Positions 1-7,365 of a DNA stretch of 28,748 bases are shown piece by piece. The translations under genes were made by a program, and so were the position numbers. Source of the stretch: a virus; IMG/VR virus record IMGVR_UViG_3300047481_000407, positions 1 through 28,748 of that record, one strand, 5' to 3'. Position 1 is the first letter of the stretch; each line of letters opens with the position of its first letter. The notes beneath the pieces are model-generated. The model made no database searches, was not told the origin of the DNA, and was given only the letters and a program-made list of their open reading frames with translations.

Positions 1-1739
1 GGCTCTACGTCAATAGCATCCATACTTCCGTCAGGCATTACGTACATAGCCTTCTTTCCATTGAGCCAAGCCTCTTTTGAGTAATCCAAAAGTCCTTGGA
101 GTTCTCTTCTTTCGTAGTGAGCAAATTTTCTAAAGATATCCTCTGTAATGTGAGAAGACTGCACAATGCTCTGCTGGGACGTGGCTTTTCCTTCATAAGA
201 ACTCATTTGGCCCTGTCTCTGCCTAGTCACTCCACTGACTTTCTCCCATTCGATCATGATAGATTCAAGGAGAGTTAAGTATTGAGATATAGTCTTGATT
301 GACATATCCAACACTGACTGATGCTGTGGGGATAACTGAATTCCTTCTTTGTTGTAATCTACCCAAGCAATACCTGTCCCCTCTACAAAATACATGAACT
401 TATCCATGTCCCAATTCTTTGGGATCATGTTTATGTCGAACTGAGCAATGATGTCCTTACTACGTGCAATAGCTAGTTCAAGACGGTATTTGTAAATATT
501 GTAATTGAGCTGATAAGCTATTCCTAGACTTACCAAGGAGACACTCTGAGAGTTAATATCTGAGTATTTCCGTCCATTGATTGGGAGTTTACACCTGGAT
601 GGGTTATCTAGACTGCTACGTTGGTTCTTATATGGACGGATATTAACAAAGAATCTTCTATCGATCCTGGTTCCCTCCCACACTTCGTTAACCCACTCCC
701 ATTCCATTTTGGCATTAAGATCTTTGAGTTCTTGTGGGAGCTTATACCCCTCTTCAATATCAAACATCTCAGTATTCCCCGTATTAGGATCGTCATAAGT
801 AACAAACCCAATACGTTTTCTACTTTTCCAGTAAACTGTAATTATCTCAATTAATCTATTACGATATACGTTATCGTCTGCCCCACTAGCTTCAGCTCTA
901 TATAAAAGGTAAGCTTCGGCTGATGTATGTGTTGGGGACTCTAGCTCAAGAACCTGCTCATCAGATAGATATTCCCCGAATATGTCAATGATGGTAGAAG
1001 CGTGAGAATATTTTCTAATGATGGCCCAGTCGGCATCCTCAACAAAATCGATATCAGGATCTTTGTCATAGTCTATATCTAATGGGTTAACTACTTCGTA
1101 GAATACTTCTTCTCTTCTCACCCCCTTATGTGAATAACACTCCCCTGTTACAAGGAAGTGGAAGAATAGCTTTTGAAACTTGTCATAAACCTCGTTGTAG
1201 TACATCATGTAATTCAAGGCTGATTGCCCCATTACTGCTCTGTGGTCTACATAACTTCTTTCAAATTCTTCTGCTACTTGCTTTGGGAGTGGGGGCTCTT
1301 CTTGTTCTGGGAGCTCTACCTGTGTTTGCTTAGCTAACTCAGATAAGAACTTAGCCTTTAAGTTAGCTAATATCAAGTTCTTAAGTGCCTCTTCTTTTAG
1401 ACTGATTGAGTCAGCGTTTTGCACTGTCACAGTATACTCAAGAGGACGTTTAGATTTCTCCCCAAGCAATAGATCGATGATCGGCTTAATGATCGGATAA
1501 TTACGGAGCTTCGAAGGAAAGTGGGACCTAGTTTTCCCATAAGGCTTAAGGACATAGTTGTAGTCCTCCTCATCGATTACCCCGTTATAATAATCGTATA
1601 GAGACTTTAAGTAACTGCGTCGCTCACTTATACCAAACTTAGACAGATTGATAAAGGCATTAACACAGTCTTCTTTCCACTTGTCATCTTTCTGAGAGAA
1701 GGGGATTCGTTGCTTGGGGATTGTAGCTTGTCCGAACAT
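1..1739 (-). CDS. Portal protein, crAss-like type (partial, C-terminus beyond left edge)
   Basis: The reading frame stays open from an ATG at 1739 to the left edge, about 579 codons, so the C-terminus is missing. The product begins MFGQATIPKQRIPFSQKDD. Next comes a charged, Tyr-rich N-terminal region, the segment RNYPIIKPIIDLLLGEKSKRP near residues 85-105, and long helical stretches rich in Glu and Lys. Position directly after the large terminase and the 'KPIIDLLLGEK..P.EYTV' style of the N-terminal third match portals of crAss-like phages, which form the dodecameric ring through which DNA is packaged and released. The gene follows the terminase after an 85-base gap, the only sizeable gap in this cluster. 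The bases just before the ATG contain TACTTTTG (1752-1745), which matches the host -7 box but lies too near the start to be a sure promoter. The call rests on context and remembered family features. Confidence 0.8.
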   Translation of the reverse strand, partial: MFGQATIPKQRIPFSQKDDKWKEDCVNAFINLSKFGISERRSYLKSLYDYYNGVIDEEDYNYVLKPYGKTRSHFPSKLRNYPIIKPIIDLLLGEKSKRPLEYTVTVQNADSISLKEEALKNLILANLKAKFLSELAKQTQVELPEQEEPPLPKQVAEEFERSYVDHRAVMGQSALNYMMYYNEVYDKFQKLFFHFLVTGECYSHKGVRREEVFYEVVNPLDIDYDKDPDIDFVEDADWAIIRKYSHASTIIDIFGEYLSDEQVLELESPTHTSAEAYLLYRAEASGADDNVYRNRLIEIITVYWKSRKRIGFVTYDDPNTGNTEMFDIEEGYKLPQELKDLNAKMEWEWVNEVWEGTRIDRRFFVNIRPYKNQRSSLDNPSRCKLPINGRKYSDINSQSVSLVSLGIAYQLNYNIYKYRLELAIARSKDIIAQFDINMIPKNWDMDKFMYFVEGTGIAWVDYNKEGIQLSPQHQSVLDMSIKTISQYLTLLESIMIEWEKVSGVTRQRQGQMSSYEGKATSQQSIVQSSHITEDIFRKFAHYERRELQGLLDYSKEAWLNGKKAMYVMPDGSMDAIDVE

Positions 1740-1824
1740 TAATACAAAAGTAGGTTTGTTTTACAGCGGGTCTTTAAATTACGTCTTTTTAGCAATGTGT
1801 TTAATATATCACACTACATTTTTA

Positions 1825-3792
1825 TTACTTATATATTTTATCGAACCAGTCATTGCTTGAATTATCTCTATCATTGTAGCTTAACTCCTTGTTATAGAGC
1901 TCTCTAGTGTGGTACATCCCCACCATAAAAGCCATTACACGGTCAAAGTTACCCTTTCTGTTAAACTTGATTAACTCTTGCAATAAAGCTGGGTCATAAA
2001 TCTTTTGCAAGTTAAGGGTAATTTCCCCATCTTCAGTAGCTCCTCGTCCAGAAATTAGCCAGTCTCTAATGTACAATTCTCCTTGAGATTTTCTTTGCTC
2101 AGTCATATGCATCCCATACTGACGTTTTACGTTCTTACTTCTGAGATCTTTCTTATCTAACATTTCGAATTCCTCTTGAAGAAGGTGCAGCTTTCTAAAC
2201 CTTTTAGCATAGGGAATAACTTCACCTCGGTCATTTTCAAATCCAATCTTAGCATTGTAGTACTCTGCTAACATAAACAGATTTCTATTGTACTCATCCT
2301 GAGTCTGAGGTCTCCCAATGTAGGATGCTACGATAATATCGTCAGGTTTAGACAGATTGTTAGGGACTTTGATAACGTATGCTGCCCCTAACGAACTTGA
2401 GCTTTCAGCTTTTCCCTGTGCATACGGGTCATGGCAGATAATATACAGATTCTTTGGGGTTATCTCTTCAACATCTGTTTTAAATGGGGGTTCATATACC
2501 ACTACGGCCCCAGTTAAGTCATCATCTTTTCTGTGTGGGAACTTGGTAATTGGACGTAGATTATTGTTGGGGTTAAAGTCTGCCTTTCCTTTAGAGTTGT
2601 AATACATCTCCCCAACTACCCCTATTTTATCTAAACTTCCTGATATGACCCTGTTGTATTGCTCTTTTAGTGAGGCTACATCAAAGGTATTTGCAGTCAC
2701 TTGAAGTGTTGCTTCTTGAGGACTGAATGGATGTTCAGCTATATACTGGTCATAAGATTTAGGGTCATTCCCCTTCTTTTTCTTTTCTCTTTGTTCTTCT
2801 TCGTATTCAATAGCCTCATTAATCAAGCTGTTCCCATCCTTATCTATAAACCCATCTAGGTTTTTGTAGATAGGGACAAAGAAACCACAGATTGTCCCCA
2901 TAGCCCCAGCATCCCAATCGTTCTCAAACCCTAAGCAGTCGTAAGCTTCGGGGTGATAGAAGAGTTCTTCCAACCCTTCAAACCCAGGTCCTTCTTCTCC
3001 CCCAGTTCCAAAAGCTATCATGGTACCTAGTGTCTTAGACCCCTGTCTCATTGTAGGCATAGCTACCTCCCAAGCTTTTAACAACCCTGAGAATGAACCT
3101 GATTCTTCGAAGAATATCAATTCCCCTGCTTTACCACGTATCTTATCTGGGTCATCTTTCAAACTCACCCCGATTATTTGTGACTTAAACCCTAATGTAA
3201 CGTCTGCTCCGTTTACATTCTTCTTATACCCGGATTGCTTGTGCATCTCCCTATCAATCAGACGAGGCTGTGTCCAAGCTGTGTTATCGTCTATAAATGA
3301 CACGATATCCCAAGCTTTAGATAACATCCCGTCCCCAGTTAAGTACTGTTTATCTGATGCAAATACAAAGTTCTTACTGTTTCTTACGTGAAAGTAGTTC
3401 CTACACAGCATTGCTGCAGCCTTATACGAGAAACCTTTACGTCTAGCCTTGAGAACAACCATATGTTTGTTGTCTTTTCTAGCTTTATCTACAGCATTAA
3501 AGTACTCATAATCCCCGTCATAAAAGGCTGGGAAACTGCGGTCACGACGTGATATTACCTCTCCATCTGGCTGTTTTTCATCTATAATCCTATCAATTGG
3601 GCAGTAATTAAGGTAGAAATAGTGAAACCCTGAGATCTTAACCCCATTTAACTCAAAGCCATGCATACATCTATGTTGTTCTTTATCCCAATAGTCATAA
3701 TACTGCTTAGTCCCAGGGAGGGAGGCCGTGTAATACCCGTATTCCAGGTAGTGGTTAGCCGCTTCAGAAAATAGATGTGTATCCCTTAGCAT
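1825..3792 (-). CDS. terL: Terminase large subunit (TerL)
   Basis: This is the packaging motor: an ATPase that drives DNA into the prohead and a nuclease that cuts it. Of 655 residues, the N-terminal part carries the crAss-type signature (Tyr-rich stretch, then ISGFHYFYLNYCPI at 54-66). A variant Walker A motif KARRKGFSYK lies at 115-124 and Walker B ELIFFEE at 224-230. The RNase H-like nuclease part shows acidic residues at D455 (IICHDPYAQG), E519 (IGFENDRGE) and probably D617 (NFDRVMAF). All three acidic positions and the ATPase motifs are present, so it should be active. Its ATG overlaps the stop of the upstream gene by one base (TAATG), which suggests translational coupling with the small-terminase candidate. 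Length fits the family. Confidence 0.95.
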   Translation of the reverse strand: MLRDTHLFSEAANHYLEYGYYTASLPGTKQYYDYWDKEQHRCMHGFELNGVKISGFHYFYLNYCPIDRIIDEKQPDGEVISRRDRSFPAFYDGDYEYFNAVDKARKDNKHMVVLKARRKGFSYKAAAMLCRNYFHVRNSKNFVFASDKQYLTGDGMLSKAWDIVSFIDDNTAWTQPRLIDREMHKQSGYKKNVNGADVTLGFKSQIIGVSLKDDPDKIRGKAGELIFFEESGSFSGLLKAWEVAMPTMRQGSKTLGTMIAFGTGGEEGPGFEGLEELFYHPEAYDCLGFENDWDAGAMGTICGFFVPIYKNLDGFIDKDGNSLINEAIEYEEEQREKKKKGNDPKSYDQYIAEHPFSPQEATLQVTANTFDVASLKEQYNRVISGSLDKIGVVGEMYYNSKGKADFNPNNNLRPITKFPHRKDDDLTGAVVVYEPPFKTDVEEITPKNLYIICHDPYAQGKAESSSSLGAAYVIKVPNNLSKPDDIIVASYIGRPQTQDEYNRNLFMLAEYYNAKIGFENDRGEVIPYAKRFRKLHLLQEEFEMLDKKDLRSKNVKRQYGMHMTEQRKSQGELYIRDWLISGRGATEDGEITLNLQKIYDPALLQELIKFNRKGNFDRVMAFMVGMYHTRELYNKELSYNDRDNSSNDWFDKIYK

Positions 3793-4289
3793 TATTCACT
3801 GTACTTATTGGTCTTAACCCCAGCTCTGTTAGGATTGTCCTTAGCCTGCTGCTTTTGCACCAGCTCTTCTAGTCTATCCAAGCCTTCAATTACCTCCCCA
3901 ATCTTAGATAGGTTAGCAACTAGGTCTTTTGCTTGGTATAGTAGCTTTCCGTTCTCATCCATCGCTGTAAGATCGATATCTTTGAAGTACTTCTCTAGTT
4001 TATTAACTGCAGACCTAGCTGACTTGAGCAGTTTGATAGCATGTGTGTCTGCCAAATCCCTATACTTCTGCAATCCTGCATGTAAGTTGGGGGTTGACTT
4101 GACTTTTAAGTCTTCAAGCAGCTTATCTCTACGTTCCTCTTCATCATATGCTGCATAACTAGACCGATGGTCTGCAAAGAAGTAGATAAATGCTAACTCT
4201 TTTACAGATAGCTTCTCAAACTCTGGGATAGTAAGAGCATAAGCTGATGGGATAACTAAGTTATTGTTTACTGTTAGCAAGTCTTTCAT
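3792..4289 (-). CDS. Putative terminase small subunit or packaging accessory protein
   Basis: The 165-residue product is almost wholly helical and charged: about 70 N-terminal residues with an acidic cluster (YDEEERRDK near 48-56), then long helices with heptad-like Leu spacing (LLKSARSAVNKLEKYF; IGEVIEGLDRLEELVQKQQ near 132-150) and a basic tail. I see no clear DNA-binding motif. The small-terminase suggestion rests on its place just upstream of TerL with stop and start sharing a base, on its size, and on coiled-coil character suited to a ring-forming recognition subunit. Small terminases diverge fast, so absence of a recognisable motif is not evidence against. It could instead be a virion assembly factor. 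Confidence 0.5.
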   Translation of the reverse strand: MKDLLTVNNNLVIPSAYALTIPEFEKLSVKELAFIYFFADHRSSYAAYDEEERRDKLLEDLKVKSTPNLHAGLQKYRDLADTHAIKLLKSARSAVNKLEKYFKDIDLTAMDENGKLLYQAKDLVANLSKIGEVIEGLDRLEELVQKQQAKDNPNRAGVKTNKYSE

Positions 4290-4500
4290 TCTTTCTCCTT
4301 GTTTTCTCGTTTAGATGAGCTATTCTTTCGGCTTTAGCTGAGAATGCCCCAAAATACTGCAGTCTGATAGAGGCAAAGTTCCCCTCTTTCATAACCTTAG
4401 TCACGTACTTAAACTGATAGTAGATTATCTCCTCTACTTTCTGCAGTGGAAGGTTGTACTTAGTAGCCAGTTTTTGGATTATGACTTTTTCCTTGTTCAT
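4261..4500 (-). CDS. IHF/HU-like DNA-bending protein
   Basis: A 79-residue basic protein with the layout of an IHF/HU subunit. N-terminal helices (KEKVIIQKLATKYNLPLQKVEEIIYYQF) lead into a short beta region containing IRLQYFGAFSAKAERI at about 45-60, which matches the 'gFGtF....r' segment of the family. A basic tail (EKTRRKNERL) follows. It is shorter than bacterial HU (about 90), with a reduced DNA-embracing arm. crAss-like phages are known to carry conserved IHF-like genes near the packaging genes, so context agrees. Probable roles are DNA bending during packaging or genome compaction. It overlaps the next gene by 29 bases in another frame. Confidence 0.75.
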   Translation of the reverse strand: MNKEKVIIQKLATKYNLPLQKVEEIIYYQFKYVTKVMKEGNFASIRLQYFGAFSAKAERIAHLNEKTRRKNERLANSKQ

Positions 4501-4787
4501 TTCCTGAGATTAATCGGTTTTCCCGACTTTCCCACCTGAATAAGCTTCCACCTTGATGGATCGTCAGGGCATTTGGCTGTTTGCCAGCTGGCTTTCTGCT
4601 CAATATAGCAACCGCATAAACCACATTGCTTAGTATCTTTTAAAAGATTCGGGCATTTGTGACAAGTAGCTACTCTTTCCTCATACTCCTCTTGAGTTAC
4701 TGAGGGCATTCCTGCTGCTAAGTATTCTGCAGATGCTTTTGCAAAGTTTGCAATCATCTTAAGCATTGATGGGGTCTTTGTACTCAT
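4497..4787 (-). CDS. Small Cys-rich zinc-ribbon-like protein
   Basis: A 96-residue protein with a helical N-terminus (about 35 residues) and a compact cysteine cluster: CHKC at about 42-45, CGLCGC at about 55-60, and a further Cys in AKCPDD near 74. The spacing CxxC-x(9)-CxxCxC-x(13)-C suggests one structural zinc site. Such 'CxxCP...CGxCGC...Ka.w....CP...W' domains recur as small uncharacterised proteins in phage structural and packaging clusters. The ATG overlaps the stop of the 48-codon gene upstream (ATGA), and its own 3' end overlaps the IHF-like gene by four bases, so it is part of a tightly coupled operon. Function unknown. Confidence 0.7.
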   Translation of the reverse strand: MSTKTPSMLKMIANFAKASAEYLAAGMPSVTQEEYEERVATCHKCPNLLKDTKQCGLCGCYIEQKASWQTAKCPDDPSRWKLIQVGKSGKPINLRK

Positions 4788-4930
4788 TCTTCTTCTTGAT
4801 TTACTGGGATTAATTCTGTTAAGTGCATGCCTTCTATGTCCCCATACCCATTTTGGACAACCATTAAAGAGTATATTCCTATGTAATAGAAGGTAAGTAC
4901 TTTAGTTGGGGGGAAAAATATTGGGTTCAT
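4784..4930 (-). CDS. 48-residue peptide coupled at both ends
   Basis: A short frame fills the gap between the winged-helix gene and the Cys-rich gene exactly. Its ATG (4930-4928) overlaps the upstream TGA as ATGA, and its TGA (4786-4784) overlaps the downstream ATG in the same way. Reading every codon shows no internal stop. The product starts MNPIFFPPTKVLTFYYIGIY and ends in an acidic EEE tail. It has a hydrophobic stretch (VLTFYYIGIYSLMVV) that might pass a membrane or form a beta hairpin. No family recognised. The double ATGA junction is the main evidence that it is translated. Confidence 0.65.
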   Translation of the reverse strand: MNPIFFPPTKVLTFYYIGIYSLMVVQNGYGDIEGMHLTELIPVNQEEE

Positions 4931-5256
4931 GCAGGGTAGATATTCAGCTGAACTTGTTCCTTCTTTAGAATTGCAGCTAGTGCATACCCGTTTTTGTTTT
5001 GAATTATAGCCCCCTTATCTTTGAGTCTTTTTACGTAGTTATTAAGTGTGTTATGATCCTTAATTTCTAGTTTTTCTGACACTTTTTTCTTATTAGCAGG
5101 GGAGCATAGGTTTACAGTCTCACTGCAGTCAATGAATTCAGCTAAGACTTTAAGCTCAGTATCTGTAAGTTCTAGTATCCCGTTAAATATCTGGAGAAAC
5201 TTCTGAGTCGTATCCGTCTTGATATTCACTTTTCGGATTGGTGGTTGGTTCTTCAT
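4927..5256 (-). CDS. Winged helix-turn-helix protein
   Basis: Of 109 residues, the central part (about 30-95) reads like a winged-helix domain: a helix with LTDTELKVLAEFI, a second helix with NKKKVSEKLEI, a recognition helix HNTLNNYVKRLKDKGAI, and a beta-wing with a Lys/Asn turn (IQNKNGYALAAIL). This resembles MarR/Rep-type modules in which the domain follows a 'lt..E..vl' entry. It probably binds DNA and could regulate late genes or act in packaging. The ATG lies 74 bases inside the upstream gene in another frame. Without a Shine-Dalgarno site the start is uncertain, but no later ATG precedes the domain. Confidence 0.65.
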   Translation of the reverse strand: MKNQPPIRKVNIKTDTTQKFLQIFNGILELTDTELKVLAEFIDCSETVNLCSPANKKKVSEKLEIKDHNTLNNYVKRLKDKGAIIQNKNGYALAAILKKEQVQLNIYPA

Positions 5257-5488
5257 CTATAATTTGTATTTTGGCTCGTCCTTCAATTAATCTAATCTTG
5301 CATCGTTTAGAGTAGCTGTTAAATTCTTGGATGTGCTCATCAATGTTTTCTCTGGTTATTAGAAAAGACAAGAACACCTCCAACTCCTTGGCAGCTTTTA
5401 CAATATCTTCTGATGCTTTGTTCCCTGAGTCTGCTTGTTTACGAAGGCTTTCAAAGTCAGCTAGGGAGATTGTTACCGTCCCTACCAT
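5183..5488 (-). CDS. Hypothetical protein, helical, acidic C-terminus
   Basis: 101 residues, not recognised. The N-terminus MVGTVTISLADFESLRKQA leads into a helix (ASEDIVKAAKELEVFLSFLI). A short beta-like stretch (KRCKIRLIEGRAKIQII) and a polar acidic tail (EYQDGYDSEVSPDI) follow. The opening 'T.ISL.DFE.LR..a' pattern is common at the start of small phage proteins whose Leu-rich helix forms a coiled coil. It sits four bases after the GroES-like gene and overlaps the winged-helix gene by 74 bases. The overlapped part encodes the polar tail, which is the part most tolerant of double coding. Confidence 0.6.
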   Translation of the reverse strand: MVGTVTISLADFESLRKQADSGNKASEDIVKAAKELEVFLSFLITRENIDEHIQEFNSYSKRCKIRLIEGRAKIQIIDEEPTTNPKSEYQDGYDSEVSPDI

Positions 5489-5492
5489 AACT

Positions 5493-5762
5493 TTATTTGC
5501 TTATTACCCCAAGGAGCATGAATTCATTAACCATGACATACTGTACTTCATCTACATCGATGATTACTCCTTCCGTGTGCGGGTGCACGTATACGGTATC
5601 CCCTTCTTTAACCTGTTTGCATTCAGGGCCAACTTTAATGGCTTCGAGGATATTAGACTTAAGTGAATTAGCAGCTTCGTCAGATAGAAGAATTCCGCTA
5701 TCTGTTACTTTCTTGTGTGGGATTGGGAGAACTACCCAATCTCTGGTAGGATTAAAGTTCAT
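5493..5762 (-). CDS. GroES-like co-chaperonin (Hsp10 fold)
   Basis: The 89-residue product aligns by eye with GroES from end to end. N-terminal PTRDWVVLPIPHKKVTDSG matches 'rPL.DRVlVk....e..ksgG'. ILLSDEAANSLKSNILEAIKVGP covers the mobile-loop region and the 'G.VvavG.G' strand. VKEGDTVYVHPHTEGVIIDVDEV matches 'vkvGD.Vlf..y.g.ev..d..ey', and MVNEFMLLGVI matches the C-terminal 'l..edilAvl'. In T4, gp31 replaces GroES so that host GroEL can fold the capsid protein, and a similar role is likely here because it leads a packaging and capsid transcript. The loop between residues about 18 and 32 (KVTDSGILLSDEAANS) contains GILL, like the GroEL-binding hydrophobic tripeptide. A consensus host promoter lies just upstream. 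Confidence 0.8.
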   Translation of the reverse strand: MNFNPTRDWVVLPIPHKKVTDSGILLSDEAANSLKSNILEAIKVGPECKQVKEGDTVYVHPHTEGVIIDVDEVQYVMVNEFMLLGVISK

Positions 5763-5780
5763 ATTACGTTTGGTTTAATG

Positions 5781-5810
5781 CAAATGTAATAAGACTTTTT
5801 ATATAGTCAA
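5781..5810 (-). promoter_or_regulatory. Bacteroidota-type promoter before the GroES-like gene
   Basis: On the minus strand TTG (5810-5808) is followed after exactly 19 bases by TACATTTG (5788-5781). This is a full match to TTG-N19-TAnnTTTG, the promoter described for the primary sigma factor of Bacteroides. Start of transcription would fall near 5774, leaving a leader of about 12 bases before the ATG at 5762. It lies in the only gap between the lysis genes and the packaging genes, so it would start a second leftward transcript. Confidence 0.7.
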
Positions 5811-5818
5811 TACTTTTA

Positions 5819-6274
5819 TTAAAAAATTGCAAAATAAAGCGTAGTTGCAGCTAAACTTCCTAATCCTATTGTTAGTACTGTATTTTTTATTCTTAATGTT
5901 TTAACCTCTTTTTTAAGTTTTAACATTTCATTTTCGTTATCCGTTCTTAACTGCCTATCTATTGCTAGTTTATTTTCGTAAACTGTTTGAAGATCTTGGA
6001 TACTACTAGCCTGCACTCCTGTTATTTTGTAGTAGTAATCAAGTTTTTCTTTTTGAATGTAATACAGCTTCTCCAATCTTATGGCAGCATCATACCAGTA
6101 CATCATCGAGTTAAAGTTTAGATTAATTAAGCTCGTTTGGTATGTTGATAGTACGGGAAAAGAATCCTGCTTTAAGGAGGGAGTCCGAAACTTTGAGTAC
6201 TTCTGCGAGTTTGCGGTTAGCACCACGAACATCAGTATTAAGGATATTGTAAACCTCTTGACGGTAGTATTCAT
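5819..6274 (-). CDS. Exported coiled-coil protein with C-terminal membrane segment (spanin-like candidate)
   Basis: From the ATG at 6274 the product has 151 residues; a TTG six bases earlier is also possible. An N-terminal signal peptide (ISLILMFVVLTANSQ) ends in the NSQ typical of flavobacterial cleavage sites and lacks a lipobox Cys. A middle region follows, then a coiled coil near 105-130 (LRTDNENEMLKLKKEVKTLRIKN), and a C-terminal hydrophobic segment (VLTIGLGSLAATTLYFAIF). Its first 152 bases overlap the preceding spanin-like gene out of frame, an arrangement typical of two-component spanins. Anchoring by a C-terminal segment rather than a lipid is unlike classical Rz1, so it could also be a single membrane lysis factor. 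The function is inferred from its place. Confidence 0.55.
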   Translation of the reverse strand: MNTTVKRFTISLILMFVVLTANSQKYSKFRTPSLKQDSFPVLSTYQTSLINLNFNSMMYWYDAAIRLEKLYYIQKEKLDYYYKITGVQASSIQDLQTVYENKLAIDRQLRTDNENEMLKLKKEVKTLRIKNTVLTIGLGSLAATTLYFAIF

Positions 6275-6524
6275 TGACAATGGGTTGTTGGTTAATTAAT
6301 GTATCTGACACTAGATCTAAAGAATCTAATTTATTGTAAAGAGAGTCAATCTTAATTGAATTTTCTATAACCTGTTGCATAAGACTATCGTTTATTTCCT
6401 CTAGTCTTTCTTCTAAATGGTTTCTTTTCTCTTCTCTACATGTTTTGACGGTAGTGGCTATTCCTATTAGCAATAGTATAGCTGATGCTACTTGAATTAT
6501 TTTGACTGTTAAGCTTTTTTCCAT
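6123..6524 (-). CDS. Inner-membrane spanin-like protein (Rz-type topology)
   Basis: 133 residues: a short basic N-terminus (MEKSLTVK), one membrane segment (IIQVASAILLLIGIATTVKTC), then about 100 residues predicted outside the inner membrane, rich in Glu, Leu and Asp and with coiled-coil character (EEKRNHLEERLEEINDSLMQQ; SIKIDSLYNKLDSLDLVSDTL). This is the topology of i-spanins, which join with an outer partner to fuse inner and outer membranes at the end of infection. The start overlaps the endolysin stop by 16 bases and the 3' part overlaps the next exported protein by 152 bases. Spanins have little conserved sequence, so topology and position carry the call. Confidence 0.65.
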   Translation of the reverse strand: MEKSLTVKIIQVASAILLLIGIATTVKTCREEKRNHLEERLEEINDSLMQQVIENSIKIDSLYNKLDSLDLVSDTLINQQPIVNEYYRQEVYNILNTDVRGANRKLAEVLKVSDSLLKAGFFSRTINIPNELN

Positions 6525-7078
6525 CTGGTTATATGTAAATTTCTTGAAAGTGGACGTACTTTTCTATATACCCCGTCTCCCGTCCTTGAGTCTCTAGTCC
6601 CTCGTTCGTTAGTATTTCCTTCAATAGTTCTAACTGAGTACCTTCCTATTAGTTCTACCACTCCCGTGTGACCTATCCCTTTGTATCTGGCTTTATCATA
6701 CCCATAGCTCAGGGTTATGATTAGCACATCTGCAGGACTGTAACTTTGTTTGAACTTTCCGTCGGTAAAGATAACATCTTTTCTATTGTAAGCTGACGGA
6801 GCCCATCCAGTTATAGTGTTTGGGATGTCACACTCGTTAAGCATTGCCATGACAAAGAAAGAACACCACGCATAGCCGGGCTTCCATCCTTGCTTCTCCA
6901 TAAGTCTACGGAAATACTTATCAGTAAACCCTTTGTTATTTCCCCCTTTCTCAACAATCCCTATGAATGATTCTGCAGTTAATCTTACGCAGTAACCGTC
7001 ATTACTAGCCAAAGGATTAGCAGGAAGGATAAGAGAAATCCAAAGTAAACAAACAGATATAATTTTATTCTTTGCCAT
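6509..7078 (-). CDS. Exported CHAP-domain endolysin
   Basis: 189 residues. An N-terminal signal peptide (KNKIISVCLLWISLILPANPLAS) precedes a CHAP-like domain. Catalytic Cys72 lies in GYAWCSFFV, His137 in GIGHTGVVE, and the third polar or acidic residue in TIEGNTNE (E153 or N155). The C-terminal GVYRKVRPL completes the papain-like sheet. Enzymes of this family cleave peptidoglycan stem peptides or the amide bond. A signal peptide means export by Sec, so the holin would trigger or time lysis rather than release a cytoplasmic enzyme. The signal-peptide codons lie inside the 3' end of the holin candidate gene, in another frame (94-base overlap). Confidence 0.85.
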   Translation of the reverse strand: MAKNKIISVCLLWISLILPANPLASNDGYCVRLTAESFIGIVEKGGNNKGFTDKYFRRLMEKQGWKPGYAWCSFFVMAMLNECDIPNTITGWAPSAYNRKDVIFTDGKFKQSYSPADVLIITLSYGYDKARYKGIGHTGVVELIGRYSVRTIEGNTNERGTRDSRTGDGVYRKVRPLSRNLHITRWKKA

Positions 7079-7365
7079 GAGTTTAATTCCATTTTAGAGT
7101 AGTAGCTTAACTCTTTTGAGTAGAACTCTTTTTGTAAGTTTCTAAAGTTAAAGTTTATCCCTAAGAAAACTACAAAGTTAGCAAATACAAGTATCAATGC
7201 CGTCATTAAAACTTGTTGCAGATACTGTATAGAGATGATTGGATCCCCAAAGTATTCTGCACTTAAGTATCCAAAGTAGCTAAATGCTACAAAAGCTAGT
7301 GGTATAGACCACAGCCCATCAAAGAGCTGCAGTCTATATTTTATTGATTTTAAAATTTGTTTCAT
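6985..7365 (-). CDS. Three-segment membrane protein, holin candidate
   Basis: 126 residues with three hydrophobic segments at about 19-40 (LWSIPLAFVAFSYFGYLSAEYF), 51-71 (LMTALILVFANFVVFLGINF) and 103-124 (LYLFVYFGFLLSFLLILWLV), and a basic N-terminus. Between segments 2 and 3 is a polar helix with Lys, Glu and Tyr. Three segments with a short cytoplasmic end fit class I holins, and the gene lies just before the endolysin. Holins share little sequence, so this is inferred from topology and context. Its ATG overlaps the stop of the protease gene (ATGA), which couples the two in translation. Confidence 0.6.
   Translation of the reverse strand: MKQILKSIKYRLQLFDGLWSIPLAFVAFSYFGYLSAEYFGDPIISIQYLQQVLMTALILVFANFVVFLGINFNFRNLQKEFYSKELSYYSKMELNSWQRIKLYLFVYFGFLLSFLLILWLVMTVTA

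Noticed and set aside
608-811. Minus-strand frame of 67 codons, and plus-strand frames at 96-278, 577-798, 621-854 and 1130-1333.
   Set aside because: They lie within the open portal frame on the minus strand, which has coherent protein-like sequence throughout; these are shadows.
1745-1752. TACTTTTG on the minus strand just before the portal ATG, matching the host -7 box.
   Set aside because: No TTG lies at the right distance and the start point would fall on or after the ATG, so it was not listed as a promoter.
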